Source of the DNA: Candidatus Sodaliphilus aphodohippi
Lineage (GTDB): Bacteria > Bacteroidota > Bacteroidia > Bacteroidales > Muribaculaceae
NCBI GenBank assembly: GCA_018065665.1
Contig: JAGHSV010000152.1
Coordinates: forward strand, 1 to 35,486
Length of the DNA: 35,486 bases
Direction: 5' to 3'
In this document: positions 35,367-35,486 of the stretch, one piece after another
How the letters are laid out: the number at the start of each line of letters is the position of its first letter
Position numbering within the stretch: position 1 is the stretch's first letter
Made by a program: the position numbers and the translations under genes
The notes under the pieces: model-generated
Told to the model about the DNA's origin: nothing
Databases searched by the model: none
What the model saw: only the letters and a program-made list of their open reading frames with translations

Positions 35367-35486
35367 CAACGCTTTTGAGAAATCGAGGCAAGAGAACATT
35401 GAAATGTTTGCGATAATTGAGGAAAAGAAATGACTGTGTAGAGACAAGGAAAAGGAAATCCGAGCTCTCGTCATGTAAAGTTCCAC

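Noticed and set aside
1-35486. CRISPR array
   Set aside because: No regularly spaced short repeats with unique spacers; the tandem repeats at 1-147 are contiguous units without spacers, and there are no cas genes.
1-35486. Transposase, integrase or prophage genes
   Set aside because: None of the ORF translations shows IS transposase, tyrosine/serine recombinase or phage structural motifs, so the cassettes cannot be assigned to a standard mobile element.

Overview
The window is a Bacteroidales-type chromosomal segment: it has TAnnTTTG -7 / TTTG -33 promoters, T9SS-like C-terminal tails, AraC-HTH/TPR regulators and a DUF2723 protein. Core genes: DUF2723 membrane protein, polysaccharide deacetylase, queG, a FAD/Fe-S oxidoreductase interrupted by an in-frame TAG, an acetyl-CoA hydrolase/transferase family gene, a minus-strand hutU-hutH-hutI-deacetylase operon, and an AlaX-like editing protein. 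Accessory content: (1) two paralogous copies, about 18 kb apart, of a two-gene module (secreted T9SS-tailed protein + membrane-spanning TPR/AraC regulator), each with the same repeat and terminator between the genes; (2) a single-gene AAA ATPase/DUF234 cassette bounded by 53-bp inverted repeats inside module copy 1; (3) a DUF4160-DUF2442 pair bounded by an 86-bp direct repeat that duplicates the 3' end and terminator of the CoA-transferase gene; (4) a decayed RhuM gene bounded by a 30-bp direct repeat that duplicates the start of the alaX-like gene; (5) a surface locus with two Cthe_2159-like beta-helix proteins, a dockerin-like protein, a DUF2490 protein and a LytS/LytTR pair. The recurring theme is small accessory cassettes that appear to capture the terminator or start codon of the host gene at their insertion point. 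All family assignments are by eye from the translations; no searches were run.
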